From Metallyticus violacea (lineage: Eukaryota > Arthropoda > Insecta > Mantodea > Metallyticidae), in contig CM060831.1 of NCBI GenBank assembly GCA_030762175.1, forward strand, positions 6,276,501 to 6,340,500: a stretch of 64,000 nucleotides of DNA, written 5' to 3'. Of this stretch, positions 47,026-57,726 are shown piece after piece. The translations under genes and the position numbers were made by a program. Position 1 is the stretch's first letter, and each line of letters starts with the position of its first letter. Below the pieces are notes generated by a model. The model made no database searches, was not told the origin of the DNA, and saw nothing but the letters and a program-made list of their open reading frames with translations.

Positions 47026-47278
47026 TTTTTTAATAATGTTTAACGCCCATTTTTATTACTGAGGCACCGCGGGCGGTGGACGCTGGTGATACATGAAACG
47101 ATAAATTGGGAAAGGATTTTTTTTAAGGAAGGAAGCGTTCCAAGCCTAAGTTTAGGATACCTCCCCGACATTTGCCATTTACGAGGACTGATGAAAACCT
47201 GGAAAAACTTCAGTCAGAGAGGTCGGTCCTGGGCATAATCGAAACTCAGACTTCCCGCTCACGAGTCCGTGGCGGTAC
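47026..47278 (-). mobile_element. SINE family A copy
   Basis: Minus-strand copy with the standard 3' end (AAATGGGCGTTAAACATTA), core TGGCAAATGTCGGGGAGG and CTTAGGCTTGGAACGCTTCC, and a damaged head. Box B has decayed to GTTTCGATTATGCCC and the box A part is deleted, leaving GTACCGCCACGGACTCGTGAG. Confidence 0.92.
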
Positions 47279-47499
47279 TGGAGTATCGAAATGCTCTCCG
47301 TCCCTACCCGTCCAATGGGATGTTAAATGGATGTATTTATAAATCTGTCTAGTCAGTTTTTACCCGTGCTGGACAGTAAGCTGATTTCACCGTGGAGAAT
47401 ACAATTCCTATCTAATGCATTACAAGTTTCATCAAACTTTCGTCTGGGTTTCCCCAGAAAAGTGGAGTCAAGCTATCCACGTATCCCTGGCTTGTGACC

Positions 47500-47600
47500 C
47501 TTGCTACCGCGGGCACAGATATTCAGAGCGGAATGTACCTGGGGCCCAGCCACGTGGATAGTAGCCGCCACAGCGCATGCGTCGTGCCATGCATTAACCT
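47500..47600. promoter_or_regulatory. Short GC-rich stretch with NRF1/Ewg-like and E-box motifs
   Basis: AGCGCATGCG at 47572-47581 fits the NRF1/Erect-wing core, and CACGTG at 47551-47556 is an E-box. The flanking DNA is unique. There is no transcript structure to support a promoter. Confidence 0.15.
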
Positions 47601-48329
47601 ACCAAAGTGTAGCAAATTACACAGCAACAAATCACCGGGCTACAACACCATGCCATTACCCGCGCTTTCCAAATAAATTTCAAATCCATTATTGAAAGGC
47701 ATAAGTTGTGGTGCATATTTAAACAAGTCTAGAGCAATTACACGCCCTGTTGTGTGGCCTCTTCTTACTCTGCTCAATTATAAACATTTACATACGACAT
47801 ACGTCGAATTTATGTCAACAGCAGCTGCCCGGAATAACAACTGACAGCCTGTTACCGGATACCTAACCGAGATTATTAACATTTTAAACTAACCTCCTCC
47901 TTACCTGCAACGTTAAGCAACATTCACCCTTTTGCGGTACGTATTTCTGTTACACTACAGCTAACCGACATTATATTAGGAAAAGACAAACGTACGTGTT
48001 TTGTTAATGTTTATAGGAAATGCAACGCTATTTTATAGATGTAACAGTTGTGAGACATGTACACTATATTAAGCAGTAGCTTTTGAGAAACGTGCATATT
48101 TATGTGGAAATTATGACACAGGAGTTTCGACGCATTCTTCGCTGCTGTCATTCTGTTCCCACCCCCTTTTTCCATTTAACGACACTTTACATCTAAATTT
48201 CTTGTTATGCGATCAGTGATGCTTTACCTCGCGTCGTCTGCCGCGCCGTGCAGGTTGTTTACTTGTTGGCCTTGTTGAGTGTCGCAATCGTAGCGCAGCT
48301 GTTCCCGAGTGTGATGTGTTATTCGTTTC

Positions 48330-48330
<1 letters not shown>
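47600..48330. other. Unique sequence
   Basis: No gene or known repeat recognised. Confidence 0.4.

Positions 48331-48331
<1 letters not shown>

Positions 48332-48390
<59 letters not shown>
48332..48390. repeat. (AT)n microsatellite
   Basis: About 29 AT units that abut the broken end of a SINE A copy. The family's T/A-rich linker (see the ATATAT at 6136 in another copy) may have seeded it. Confidence 0.96.
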
Positions 48391-48393
<3 letters not shown>

Positions 48394-48514
48394 ATTTATG
48401 AGGAATGGAGAATCCTGGGGGAAAAAACCCTCTGTTGGGGGGACGGTCTTGGTGGGAATCGAACCCCACATCTCCCGTTCACGCGTTCGCGCATTCACAA
48501 CCTCGGCCACCAGT
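48391..48514 (-). mobile_element. SINE family A, 5' half only
   Basis: Minus-strand head region with box B GGTTCGATTCCCACC and box A region TGGCCGAGGTTGTGAATGC, ending at ATAAATGGC next to the AT microsatellite. The 3' half of the SINE is missing. Confidence 0.9.
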
Positions 48515-48689
48515 TGATATATTTCCTAATTCGACAGTATACATAAAGTATTATACCTCGTGTGTTTACAACGGCACAGCGTGTCTTTATGTGCGATTCA
48601 TACTCAGTGGTGAAAGAATCACAGGACCGAGGATTTTAGCACACAGTTGATTTTGTTACTTAAGTGAATACTATACTAACCCGTATTTT

Positions 48690-49000
48690 TTTCTTCAGAG
48701 AATACACCGACAGGGAGTGTGTTCATGTAATTTTTCAATAGGAATTTGCCACTGCTCATACTGTCAGTAATTCACATTGTTTCCACAAGACAGAGTTATC
48801 AGTCGGATTTGTGGCCCCCTCGGTCTCCCGATTTAACAGCCTGCGATTATCTCTGGGGTAAAAAAAAAAAAAGTCATATACAGGTCTAACACACACGCTA
48901 TATAAAAACCATAAGATAACATTAGTCAGGGAACTGTCCATATTTCTGAAAATGAACTACAGCGAGTAATGAATGATAAATTTGAGCCTCTTAAATTAGT
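48690..49000 (+). mobile_element. DUF4817-type transposase C-terminal fragment, copy E2
   Basis: The plus strand (48800-48860) reads LWPPRSPDLTACDYLWG, the third catalytic block (PRSPDLTPCD-LWG) of the transposase family seen in E1, E3 and E4, with its Asp intact. After an A13 slippage run comes SYTGLTHTL, then in a decayed stretch SIFLKMNYSE. Upstream of 48790 the similarity fades. Only the 3' part of the gene is here. Confidence 0.8.
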
Positions 49001-50185
49001 TTGTGTATTATTATTTTTTTAAACCTCCCGCTAATCACCGAGACCCGGCTGGAGCAAAAGACTCCAGGGGAAAACAAAATGTCACACGACTACTACCTCA
49101 ATATTTATACACACAACTGACTGACAAAAACGCTCCTACAGTAAGCGAGGATGATGATATAATAATTAGGGAGAGGATTTGTATATAATTATTTTTTTCT
49201 ACGAAGATAAATGTTCGTAATCAGTTTAACAATCCAAATTAAGAACCATCACCGTAAATACAAAATTTCATTTTACATAAAAACACATCTTTTCGGAAAT
49301 TTCTTATTCTACACGTAAATCTGGATTTAATTTTATTTGACACTCTTGACTTATTCTATTATTCTATTTTGCTATTTTAACTTTTCAGAGTAAATTACGC
49401 TGTTATCGTAGAAATATTCCATATATGCACACATGCTTGGGTAGTTTGGTATCAAAGGGAGATAAAAGTCTTAAACATCACCATACAGAATTGACGTCTT
49501 CTAACAGAAAAACGAGCGATTCCTTTTTCACATTTATCTGTATTCACACGCCGGGGTACGAGGCTAAATACCGTCCTGTATTGTGAGAAGCATTTTGAAA
49601 GTTTATAATCGAAACGCTTCAGATTTACTGAAGGATCTGCAAATCCGAGCTTTTTCTGCGACGTCTACAAATCTGTTGTGTGAAACAGTTTACGAGAGAC
49701 AAGAACGTTGAAACCAAAAAGGTATCAGGTAAAAGTTTCGACATTTGTTCGAGAAAAACAAATAGTCATAAAAATGTATAAAATTGCTCTAATTCTGTGA
49801 CATTCTTCTCTAAACATTTAAGACTAGAATCCTGTGTTGTTGAAATATAATTTTTTCAATATAAGGCATTGCTCACAGACGATTCGGATTTGACTCACCA
49901 CATTGTCAATCGTCATCAAGATGTCAAAAGAAAATGCAAGAGATTAGTGCTGAAATTTCAAGTGATGCACAATTGATGGGAAAATGCAAATACTGTAATA
50001 AGGAAGCGAGTAATTTGATTTATTACATGTACACCAATGATTCGTTTTCATGCATAATACTTACCTGTGAAAGATATTCAAACAGTTTTACAACCAGCCT
50101 GTCCATTCTTGGACAACAATTTGTACAAAAATGTAACTAACGTAGCTGACAACAACATTAAGCTATCAAAATAAGCATAAGGGCA
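49001..50185. other. Unique sequence
   Basis: No convincing gene. A CEKHFESL string near 49590 recalls a THAP domain but lacks the rest of that domain. Confidence 0.4.
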
Positions 50186-50935
50186 GGTTTAAATTTGCAT
50201 AGTCACTGTCATACAGTCGGTCAAGTTCAGTCCTGTGTCAATAGCTCTGATTATTTCTAAAGAAAACTTTACATCCCACATTTTCACACGCTATAAGATA
50301 GGTGAAAGAGTGATAACAATTCACGAGGACTTGTTAAATGTTCACGGTAATCAAGTGTGTTCATTTGATATCATTGCAAGATGGATACGATCATTTGAAG
50401 AAGGGCGAGAGACTTTGAAAGACAACCCTCGGCTGGCCTCGGGAAGCTGTGAACGAGAGAACAACTTAAAGAGTTCCACAAATGGAGAATACTATGACAC
50501 TTATATTTTGGATCCTTCATTTGAAGAGCTGAGACAGCGGCGTCTAAAGACAGGAACTTCAAATCTGTTATTTTGCCTGACAATGCGTCTCCTCATAGAA
50601 CAGCTGCACATTTGAGAAAACTGGAAGCCGCCAAAGTACATTTGCTTCACCATCTACCCTACAGCCCCGACCTTGCATTGTGCGATTTCTGGTTGTTTCC
50701 TCGAGTGAAATCTTGTATTGCTGGAAAATCTTTTAAGCGAGTGCAGGACCTTGCTCAAGCTATAAATTCAACTGTGATGACAATATCTCAGTCCGAGTAC
50801 CGTAACCTTAGCTTGGACTTTAAGATGCTACTTGCAAAACATTTTCAATGCCCATCGTATTACTATTATGCAAATGCTTCTCTGTGCTACAGAATTACAT
50901 GTTTACGACCAACAAATTTATGACATAAAAAGTAG
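50186..50935 (+). mobile_element. Internally deleted mariner element M12
   Basis: The frame at 50235 holds the first helix-turn-helix and linker start (HEDLLNVHGNQVCSFDIIAR, WIRSFEEGRETLKDNPR). It then jumps to a 3' half in the overlapping frame at 50573: LPDNASPHRTAAHLRKLEAA (motif 2 Asp kept), HHLPYSPDLALCDFWLFPRV (third Asp kept) and a C-terminal AGKSFKRVQDL stretch. The second helix-turn-helix and catalytic motif 1 are missing. Terminal repeats are not identified. Confidence 0.88.
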
Positions 50936-52300
50936 ATTTTGATAATGCCTAAATAATAAACACTTTATATTGTATAAAATGCACACGCTTCCCAATAATC
51001 CGACAATGAAAACGTGTGATGTGAGAATGACGTCATATGTCTGAAGCTCGTTAATAGGGGAGTGAATCAAATACTGGCACAATCTCTTTACAGAAAATGC
51101 TTAATATATTGTCAAAATAATACGTCATAACGTTATACTTTTTACATACATTTTCATATTTTATTGATGTGAATTTTATATTCCCTCGTGATTTTCTTCA
51201 CATTTTTCTGCCTTCTACTCATAACTCATATGCGTTAGAAAGTGAACTTGGTTTTTGGAATTAATGCATTGCTTCAAGATGGGCTAGGTACGCCCAGGAC
51301 GATGCTAATATCAGCACTCTGTAAACGTTTGGGGAAAGCGTTGAGCTCAGAAAATCACAAGTGTTTTCGTGCCCCTGCATAAAGATGAGCTTCCGGACGT
51401 GTGCTATCGCTCCCTGCAGCAGCCAGGCCTCTAATGAATCACTCTCATCACGATCTGTTACTGTCGACCTCTCCAGGAGACAACGATTTATTTACCATTA
51501 GCATCCCGTGCCGACATTTGTAAAAATGAGAGAGCTTGATTCAAGCAGGATCATAACTTGTCCCCAGCTAGCTTTGGATCAACGTCCTGACCAAATGTGC
51601 CAAGCTGAGAATTCTGTCCAGGGACACGCATTTATCTTCTTTTGTAGCCTGGGACCAATCGCATCACCGCGAAAAGGGGGCATAGAACAAACATTTTGCA
51701 CACATTTCTAAATACAAAGACAGTCTAAACGAATACTGGAAAAGCACAGCATGTATTTGTGTGTGCTACAATGATTCATTGTGAAATACTATAGACAACG
51801 CTGCTCAAAAATTAAAGAAATATGCTATAACTGTTGAAAATGTATATTAGTTAAAGGGTTATACCAACAAGAAATGACATCAGTGGTCAGGAAATAAACT
51901 GATAAATGAAGAGTGAAAATGCCAAACGTCCCAAGTGCCACTTTCTAAATTTTACATGATAAGCAAAAAACGGCCCGTCTTTGTTAACATTTAACTTATT
52001 ATACCCAAAATAATTATGAAGACATTTTTTACTATAAAATTATTTAGCATTACAAATCGCTGCCAAAAATGCAATGGTCAGGGAGAAAGAAATTAATAAT
52101 AAGAAGGTTCTATGTGCGATATAATTGGTTGCAAGTGCCATTCAAACTTTTGCTACATTTATTTTAGGTTTTAGAGGGAAATAATTACAAAATAACATTA
52201 ATGATTAGCAGGAACATATATTAGGTATAATATTACTAAGCACAAAATATGTTATTGAGAGCAAAAGTATAAAAATGTATTATGAAACGTGTGCATGAAT
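50936..52300. other. Unique sequence
   Basis: No gene recognised. GCTGCTCAAAAATTAAAG near 51801 resembles the terminal repeat of some Tc1-like elements, but no partner repeat was found. Confidence 0.35.
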
Positions 52301-52304
52301 ACCA

Positions 52305-52830
52305 ATCTTCCTATTTTCTCAGTTTTTCAATCTTTACACAGGGGTTGAAATTGATGTCTCATAAAGCTCTCTGTACTCTTCAGGAAGGAATTGCAACATG
52401 GGCGAGAGTCTTTCTTTTTCTAAACCGATAAATGATCTATCAGACAAAGCACAGGTTGCTGTATATCAATCACTGATTTTCCTCTCTTTAATACTTCAAA
52501 AACCTCTCCATTTTTCCAATATTGAAAGATTCTTTTAACAGATATTTGAGATGAGTGAGATCGAGATACTTTAAGCATTGTACATTTTGAAATGTTGCAC
52601 TTATTTAATGTTAACAGTGAATTAGCAACGTTCTTAAAATCAAAGAAATCGCTGGATTCCAATGGAACTACATGAAAAGATTTATAGCTGTATCTTAATT
52701 TACAATCCTATGTAATATCTTTCTTACTCTTCTCCATTTCTGAATTTCTATCGCGACTCAAAAAGCTATAGTCACTTAAAACATATTTCTGTGCTATAAA
52801 TATTATGCTAATATCATCATGTCATGGCAC
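52305..52830 (-). pseudogene. Unidentified coding-like fragment (minus strand)
   Basis: The minus-strand frame 52662-52420 reads MESSDFFDFKNVANSLLTLN, then KVSRSHSSQISVKRIFQYWK. A shift near 52440 continues LEKERLSPMLQFLPEEYREL then YETSISTPV and a stop near 52350. The end (FLPEEYRELY) recalls the C-terminus of uncharacterised arthropod transposon proteins, but I cannot name the family with confidence. It looks like the 3' end of a decayed transposon gene. Confidence 0.35.
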
Positions 52831-53425
52831 TTGTCATGGAACACCAGATGACAGATAACAGGCATTGAGAACTGCGCTATCTGTTAATGAGTATTTGAGC
52901 TACTTCATACGCACTTAGAACATGACTAGGAATTCGCATCTGAGTACATTGAACGTATTTTTGAAATAAAACGATTAAATTTAAAAATGACATTTAGAAC
53001 GTTTGACATTTCCTCTCTTCAAATGTTCAGCAATATGGTGAATCATGCATGACATAACTGCAGTCTTGTAATATCTAGGATGTAAACATTTAAACATATT
53101 TTTAAAAATATTGGAAATATGAAGTTGTTGTGTAGTAAAATGTATGTACTAAAACAGATACAAATATTTGTGCAAATGTTGGAAACATTTCCTTATATTC
53201 ACCTAAAGCGCCATATTTCAATATAACCTAGTTTCGTGCAGAAAAACGTATTTACCTAAGAATCCACTTCTTAGTAAGTGAGTTTATACATTTACAGGTG
53301 TTCGCGGCAATTACTGCTGGTAGTTCCTTCAAAATTGCAGTGAACAACAAAAGTGATATTCCAATTAAGCATCAATAATGAATGTGGACTGTCTGTGAAC
53401 GCCTTACACTGCGTAAATAATTCTT
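52831..53425. other. Unique AT-rich sequence
   Basis: No feature recognised. Confidence 0.4.
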
Positions 53426-53429
53426 CATC

Positions 53430-53565
53430 AGTGCACGTTGAGACTATTAATTCGTTGAGGTCCTGGGCTCCATTCCCGGTTAATTCAAGCTTTCTGTCTG
53501 GGTAAGGTAAATTTTACGCAATTTTTCCTTGCCCTAAGAGCATGAATGCCAGATAGCTTTAAGAC
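53430..53565 (+). mobile_element. SINE family C, diverged copy
   Basis: Plus-strand relic aligned with the copy at 28668-28775: GACTATTAAT, AGGTCCTGGG with box B decayed to CTCCATTCCCGG, then TTTTTCCTTGCCCTAAGAGC and GCCAGATAGC in the same order. It has an extra block of about 25 bases between box B and the TTTTTCCTT segment. Confidence 0.65.
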
Positions 53566-53617
53566 GCCAAGGACTCCGAGCTCATTTATGTTATCATTAA
53601 TTCATTTTAATCATAAA

Positions 53618-53868
53618 GCCATGGACTCGTAAGCGGGAGTTGTGGGGTTCGATTTGACCAGGATCGTTCTTCCTGACCGAGGTTGTTCCCAGGTTTTCCT
53701 CAGTTCTCATAAATGGCAATTGCCGGGGAGGTACCCTAAACTTAGGCATGAAAAGCTTCCTTCCTTATATAAAATCCTTTTCTAATTTATAATTTCATCT
53801 CATGTACCATCAGTCGCATCGCCCGCGATGCCCCAACAGTAAAAACGGTCGTTAAACACTATTACAAA
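53618..53868 (+). mobile_element. SINE family A copy (plus strand)
   Basis: Starts within the head (ATGGACTCGTAAGCGGGAG, box B GGTTCGATTTGACC). It then has the core TGGCAATTGCCGGGGAGGTA and CCTAAACTTAGGC, and the 3' end AAACGGTCGTTAAACACTAT. The box A portion is missing. Confidence 0.93.
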
Positions 53869-54585
53869 TATTCAATCATCCTTACAGACTACAGACCTAC
53901 ACCCACACCTACAGTATTCACGTTCACAATATAAAGATGTTGCGATAAGGCCAAAGCAGTCAAAGCAGTGTTGCCTTAAAAGAGAATAAAGCTCTGCTAT
54001 CTATGCTCTTAGACCAGTCTCAGGCTACAGCCTACACTAAAAATGGCATACGAGTATTATGCTCATTTCTATACAATTAAGAAATGTGGGATAATATTTC
54101 GGCACAATTCCGTTGAAAGCAAGAAAATTGTTGTATTATAACAGAGAGCAATTCCTATAATTTGCGATGTTAATAACAAAGTTTATGTGAGAGTTTATTT
54201 TTAAAAAATTAATATTTTGGCATTATTAGTTTTTATATTCAAGAATACTGTATGAAGAATATGCAAATATATAATATCAATGCTAGGCAAGGAACAAATC
54301 TTTAAAGACCCATTTGATAATTTATCTTATTTATAAAAAGCTTGATATTACTTAATGCTTGCTCTAACAATTTCAAATTACATCATCCGAGGCCTATTGA
54401 CTTGTAGTAGAAGAATTTATAATTAAACTACGATCTTTTTCTTTAATAGCATATAACTATGCTTTATAAAATATGTTTAATATACTTTAACGACGTACTA
54501 CATATAATAGATGCAGTTAGAATTTTTATATGAATAAGTACTTTATAAATACAGAGTGATTGATATAGAACTAACACATTTCTTT
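53869..54585. other. Unique AT-rich sequence
   Basis: No feature recognised. Confidence 0.4.
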
Positions 54586-54589
54586 CTTT

Positions 54590-55195
54590 ATTTCAAAACG
54601 AACTAACAACTTATTATACCTTCTCTTAAATTTTCTTAAGGGTACAGTACATTTGAGGGGTTGTTAACCTCTATAGAAAATGTTCAAAATGTCCTTCCCA
54701 GTGCATAAGGCACAACTCACCATGTTGCTGGCCGCTCGTTGGAAGATTGTATTGTCAATACCATTAATCGTTTATGTAATGCTGTGCTTAAATCGCCCAA
54801 TGGCTGGGGACGTGTAGTGTAAAATGTCTTTAAAGTAAACATAAGTCCAGTGTTGTGAAATCAGGAGATCTCGGTAGCCACAAGTTCTTGGAGATTATCC
54901 GGTCGTCAAAGAAACTTTCACTTAGCCTCATGGATAGGTTTGATTTTTTGTTTTGTTTTATTTACGGACGATCTTTAACATTTCGGGTCATTAGCGTGGA
55001 TAGGTTAGATGCATGGCATGTAGCGTCATCTCTACTCGTCTCCAGTTGCTCAACAATAAACTTCATGAAAAAGGCTCCCATTATTCTCTGTGAGGCACCA
55101 AAACCGAACTGCATAGGTGCTTCATGAGAATGACAAGTGGATTTTGAACGAATCAATAGTTCGCATAGCGGCATAAATGAAACCATACTTTTATC
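54590..55195 (-). mobile_element. DUF4817-type transposase fragment, copy E3, with nested SINE
   Basis: Minus strand, right to left: MPLCELLIRSKSTCHSHEAP, then FGFGASQRIMGAFFMKFIVE, equivalent to the VWCA--RRIVGPIFF block, near 55186-55050. After the SINE at 54941-54996 come FFDDRIISKNLWLPRSPDFT near 54925-54870 and a C-terminal HWEGHFEHF near 54700-54670. The third catalytic block keeps PRSPD. Many frame breaks. It retains part of the catalytic core that E1 and E4 lack. Ends are approximate. Confidence 0.82.
54941..54996 (-). mobile_element. 56-bp SINE family B 3' stub nested in E3
   Basis: Only the extreme 3' end of SINE B (tail plus ACGGACGATCTTTAACATTT and the CATTAGCG end) is present. 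It is flanked by a perfect 10-bp duplication TGGATAGGTT at 54931-54940 and 54997-55006. It is a severely 5'-truncated retroinsertion into the transposase relic. Confidence 0.95.
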
Positions 55196-55541
55196 TCAAC
55201 CATGTGATGGACAGGATTATGCACGAACGCCATGTTGTGATATGCCTTATGCAGGAAGGAGAACATTTACTGTAGATGTTAATAATATTCCAATGATACT
55301 CTATATTTGAGGTTAAACTGTGGCCAGCATCATTCGTTTTGAAATAAGTTAAGAAATGTGTTAGCTCTAAACAAATCACTCAGTATTTCTGACATACAAA
55401 TATGACAAATATGTAAATGTTCTATATAGTATAATATAATTATAATATGCAAATATATATACTGTTAAACAATTTACATTATGTAATGCAGAATTTGGCA
55501 TGTTCTATGTTCAAAGTACTTCGGTACGTTAACCCTTTGGA

Positions 55542-55837
55542 CCGCCACGGATGGCCGAGTTCGTCAGGGCGCGGACTCGTGAGTGGGAGGTCTGGGGTTC
55601 GAATCCCGCCAGGACCGTCCTCCCTGACTGAGGTTTATTATTTTTTTTCCCAGGTTTTCCTCAATTCTCATAAATGGCAAATGCCGGGGAGGTACCCTAA
55701 ACTTAGGCCTGGAATGCTTCCTTCCTTAAAAAAAAACCTTTTCCAATTTACCATTTCATTTCATGTATCATCAGTATCCATCGCCTGTGGTGCCACAGTA
55801 GTAAAAACGGGCGTTAAACACCATTCAAAAAAAACTT
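55542..55837 (+). mobile_element. SINE family A, best full-length copy (plus strand)
   Basis: Head GCCACGGATGGCCGAGTTCG with box A, then box B GGTTCGAATCCCGCC about 50 bases later. The core follows (CTGACTGAGG, AAATGCCGGGGAGGTACCCT, AAACTTAGGCCTGGAATGC), then an A-rich linker, the CATGTATCATCAG block and the 3' end AAAAACGGGCGTTAAACACC with an A tail. This copy and the one at 6035 define the family. No perfect target-site duplication was found. Confidence 0.95.
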
Positions 55838-56985
55838 TGAAAAACAACAAATGTTATGTTATGTTTAGGAATGTCATTAATACACTTAATTTCACCTACT
55901 TGAATACCCTCCACAACTTGACAGTTTTACGCATTTTTATAGCCATCGCTTTTTCCTAACACATTTTCAAATGTGTCTTTAAGAACGTTTATTTAACAAT
56001 TTTATTTTAGTTTCAACGGCTTGCAGCTCCTTCACTGTTTCAAACAAAGTTCCGAGATGTTTCCAATTTTTTGTGGTGTCACAAAAAGTTCATATCTGCA
56101 GATATGAATGATAAATACTTTTTTTTAAACAATCGTCTTTCAGTAATTATTGCAGCCTTTCGATAAGTGATTCACAGTTTTTGACCAGCTCCAGCATAAA
56201 GGACGCAAATTATTAAACATTTTTCTCACATTACAGAGCGGCATTTAGCCATGTACTCCTGCATGTGACTATGCGCAAAGCGGGAATAGAAAGATCGGGA
56301 TTTTTCTGTTTGAACAGATCAATTTAAGAAATAATTTTAATTCCATTTGATACCACGTGCATACATGAATCTACAGAGTATTTCTATTACGAGAGTGTAG
56401 TTCATTCTAAAAAAGTAAAAATAATGATATATAATAAAATAAACCAGTATAAAATAAAACGAACCCCAAATTTAAGCGTGTATTAAGTTTTTTCTGAAAA
56501 CTGTAAAGAAATTACATTTTGTATTTAGGCTGATGATTGCTCTTTCGGAGTTTTAAACTAAATTACCGGATTTTATCTCCATGCTGAAAAAATATTCGTT
56601 TACATAAGAATACGCTCTCTAAAAATGTCACGTGGTGAATGTTAAAGTTCTCAATCATTGAACAGACCTTGCTGACAAAGACACAAAATGTCCGGACTGT
56701 GCCTTTTTTCGGCATGTTTCTACAGCGGGAAAATGCTTGGCCTCATGCAACAAAATAAACACTTGTAATCATGCCGCATCATTTTGAATTAAATGAAGTA
56801 GAAAGAACTCATTTCTCCAAAGGTATCTACTATATCGAGAACATAAGAATTATCAACGCCATTACTTCTGCCCAAAAGAAATACCTCCCTCCTTCACAGA
56901 CAGCGCTTATTTCACTTTCTTATTCTACTGCTGCTGTGCCTGAATTCCAAACCCAGCAGAACGTAAGGCTGTTTGTGGCTCTTCC
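55838..56985. other. Unique sequence
   Basis: No gene or repeat recognised. Confidence 0.4.
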
Positions 56986-56989
56986 TGTG

Positions 56990-57385
56990 CACAATGACAC
57001 CTGCAGAGCTTCGGCGGGATGCGAACCCGCTGCGGGAGGCGTGGCAGAGTGTACGTATAATGGATTACAGGCGAGCCGGCTAATTGAATAGACTAACATA
57101 GTGCCTAAAATTATACAAGGGTGACGTCATGCTTCGCACATAAATTGAGGGCCGCGATGACAAGCCGCCGAAGGGGTGGAGTGGAAAAACAAACAATGGT
57201 GCCCCGGCATGGCCGCTATTAGAATCATTTACCCGCGACCGCTCGCCCCCTGCAATTACAGCCATTCTCAGTTATAACTTATGAGTTACGAGGGCAAAGG
57301 CTGCAGTCAGCACGCCCCATCCTGTTTCCACCTTATCACGCCCTGGCTGCACTCTGAGGGGCCCCAGAAACTGTGAATGAATTTT
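56990..57385. promoter_or_regulatory. GC/CpG-rich unique island with clustered factor sites, candidate enhancer or promoter
   Basis: Distinct GC-rich block in AT-rich surroundings. It contains a perfect CRE TGACGTCA (57122-57129), GGATTA (57062, Otd/Bicoid-type), an AAAACAAACAATGG cluster (Fox then Sox-type, 57186-57199) and TAATTGAATAG-like sites near 57085. On the minus strand, GGGTTCGCATCCCGCC near 57010-57030 is box-B-like, so part could be an old SINE head. No exon structure is visible. Motif evidence only. Confidence 0.27.
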
Positions 57386-57726
57386 GGAAATTCGAAACTT
57401 TTAGTTACGACACAATTTTGACGGCCTATATATCTCGTAGCGTGTGCAATTTACTGGGTTTGATTGTTCTCTAAGCATCGCTAGCCTGACGTGGAAAACA
57501 CCTGTCTTAAAGTTAATATGTGCTGTAAAGCATTGACAATAAAGAAAACAAAGTATGTGAGAACAGGTGAGTTTACACCCGAGTGCAAACAGATTCCTAT
57601 ATTATTTTAAGGTTGAAATTTAGCTCTATGTGCCTTAGGGATGCTCTAAATTTACCTTCTTTAAGAAATGGATAATCAGCTGATATATGGAGGGAAAGCT
57701 GTGAAAATGTTTTTATGATGAAATTA

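Noticed and set aside
49540..49720. THAP-domain-like CEKHFESL string
   Set aside because: The required upstream Cys and downstream AVPTIF-type motif are not present in any frame.
51795..51860. Tc1-like terminal repeat at GCTGCTCAAAAATTAAAG
   Set aside because: No inverted partner and no transposase remnants nearby.
55530..55860. CTTTGGA/CTTTGAA as target-site duplication of SINE A at 55542
   Set aside because: Too short and imperfect to distinguish from chance.
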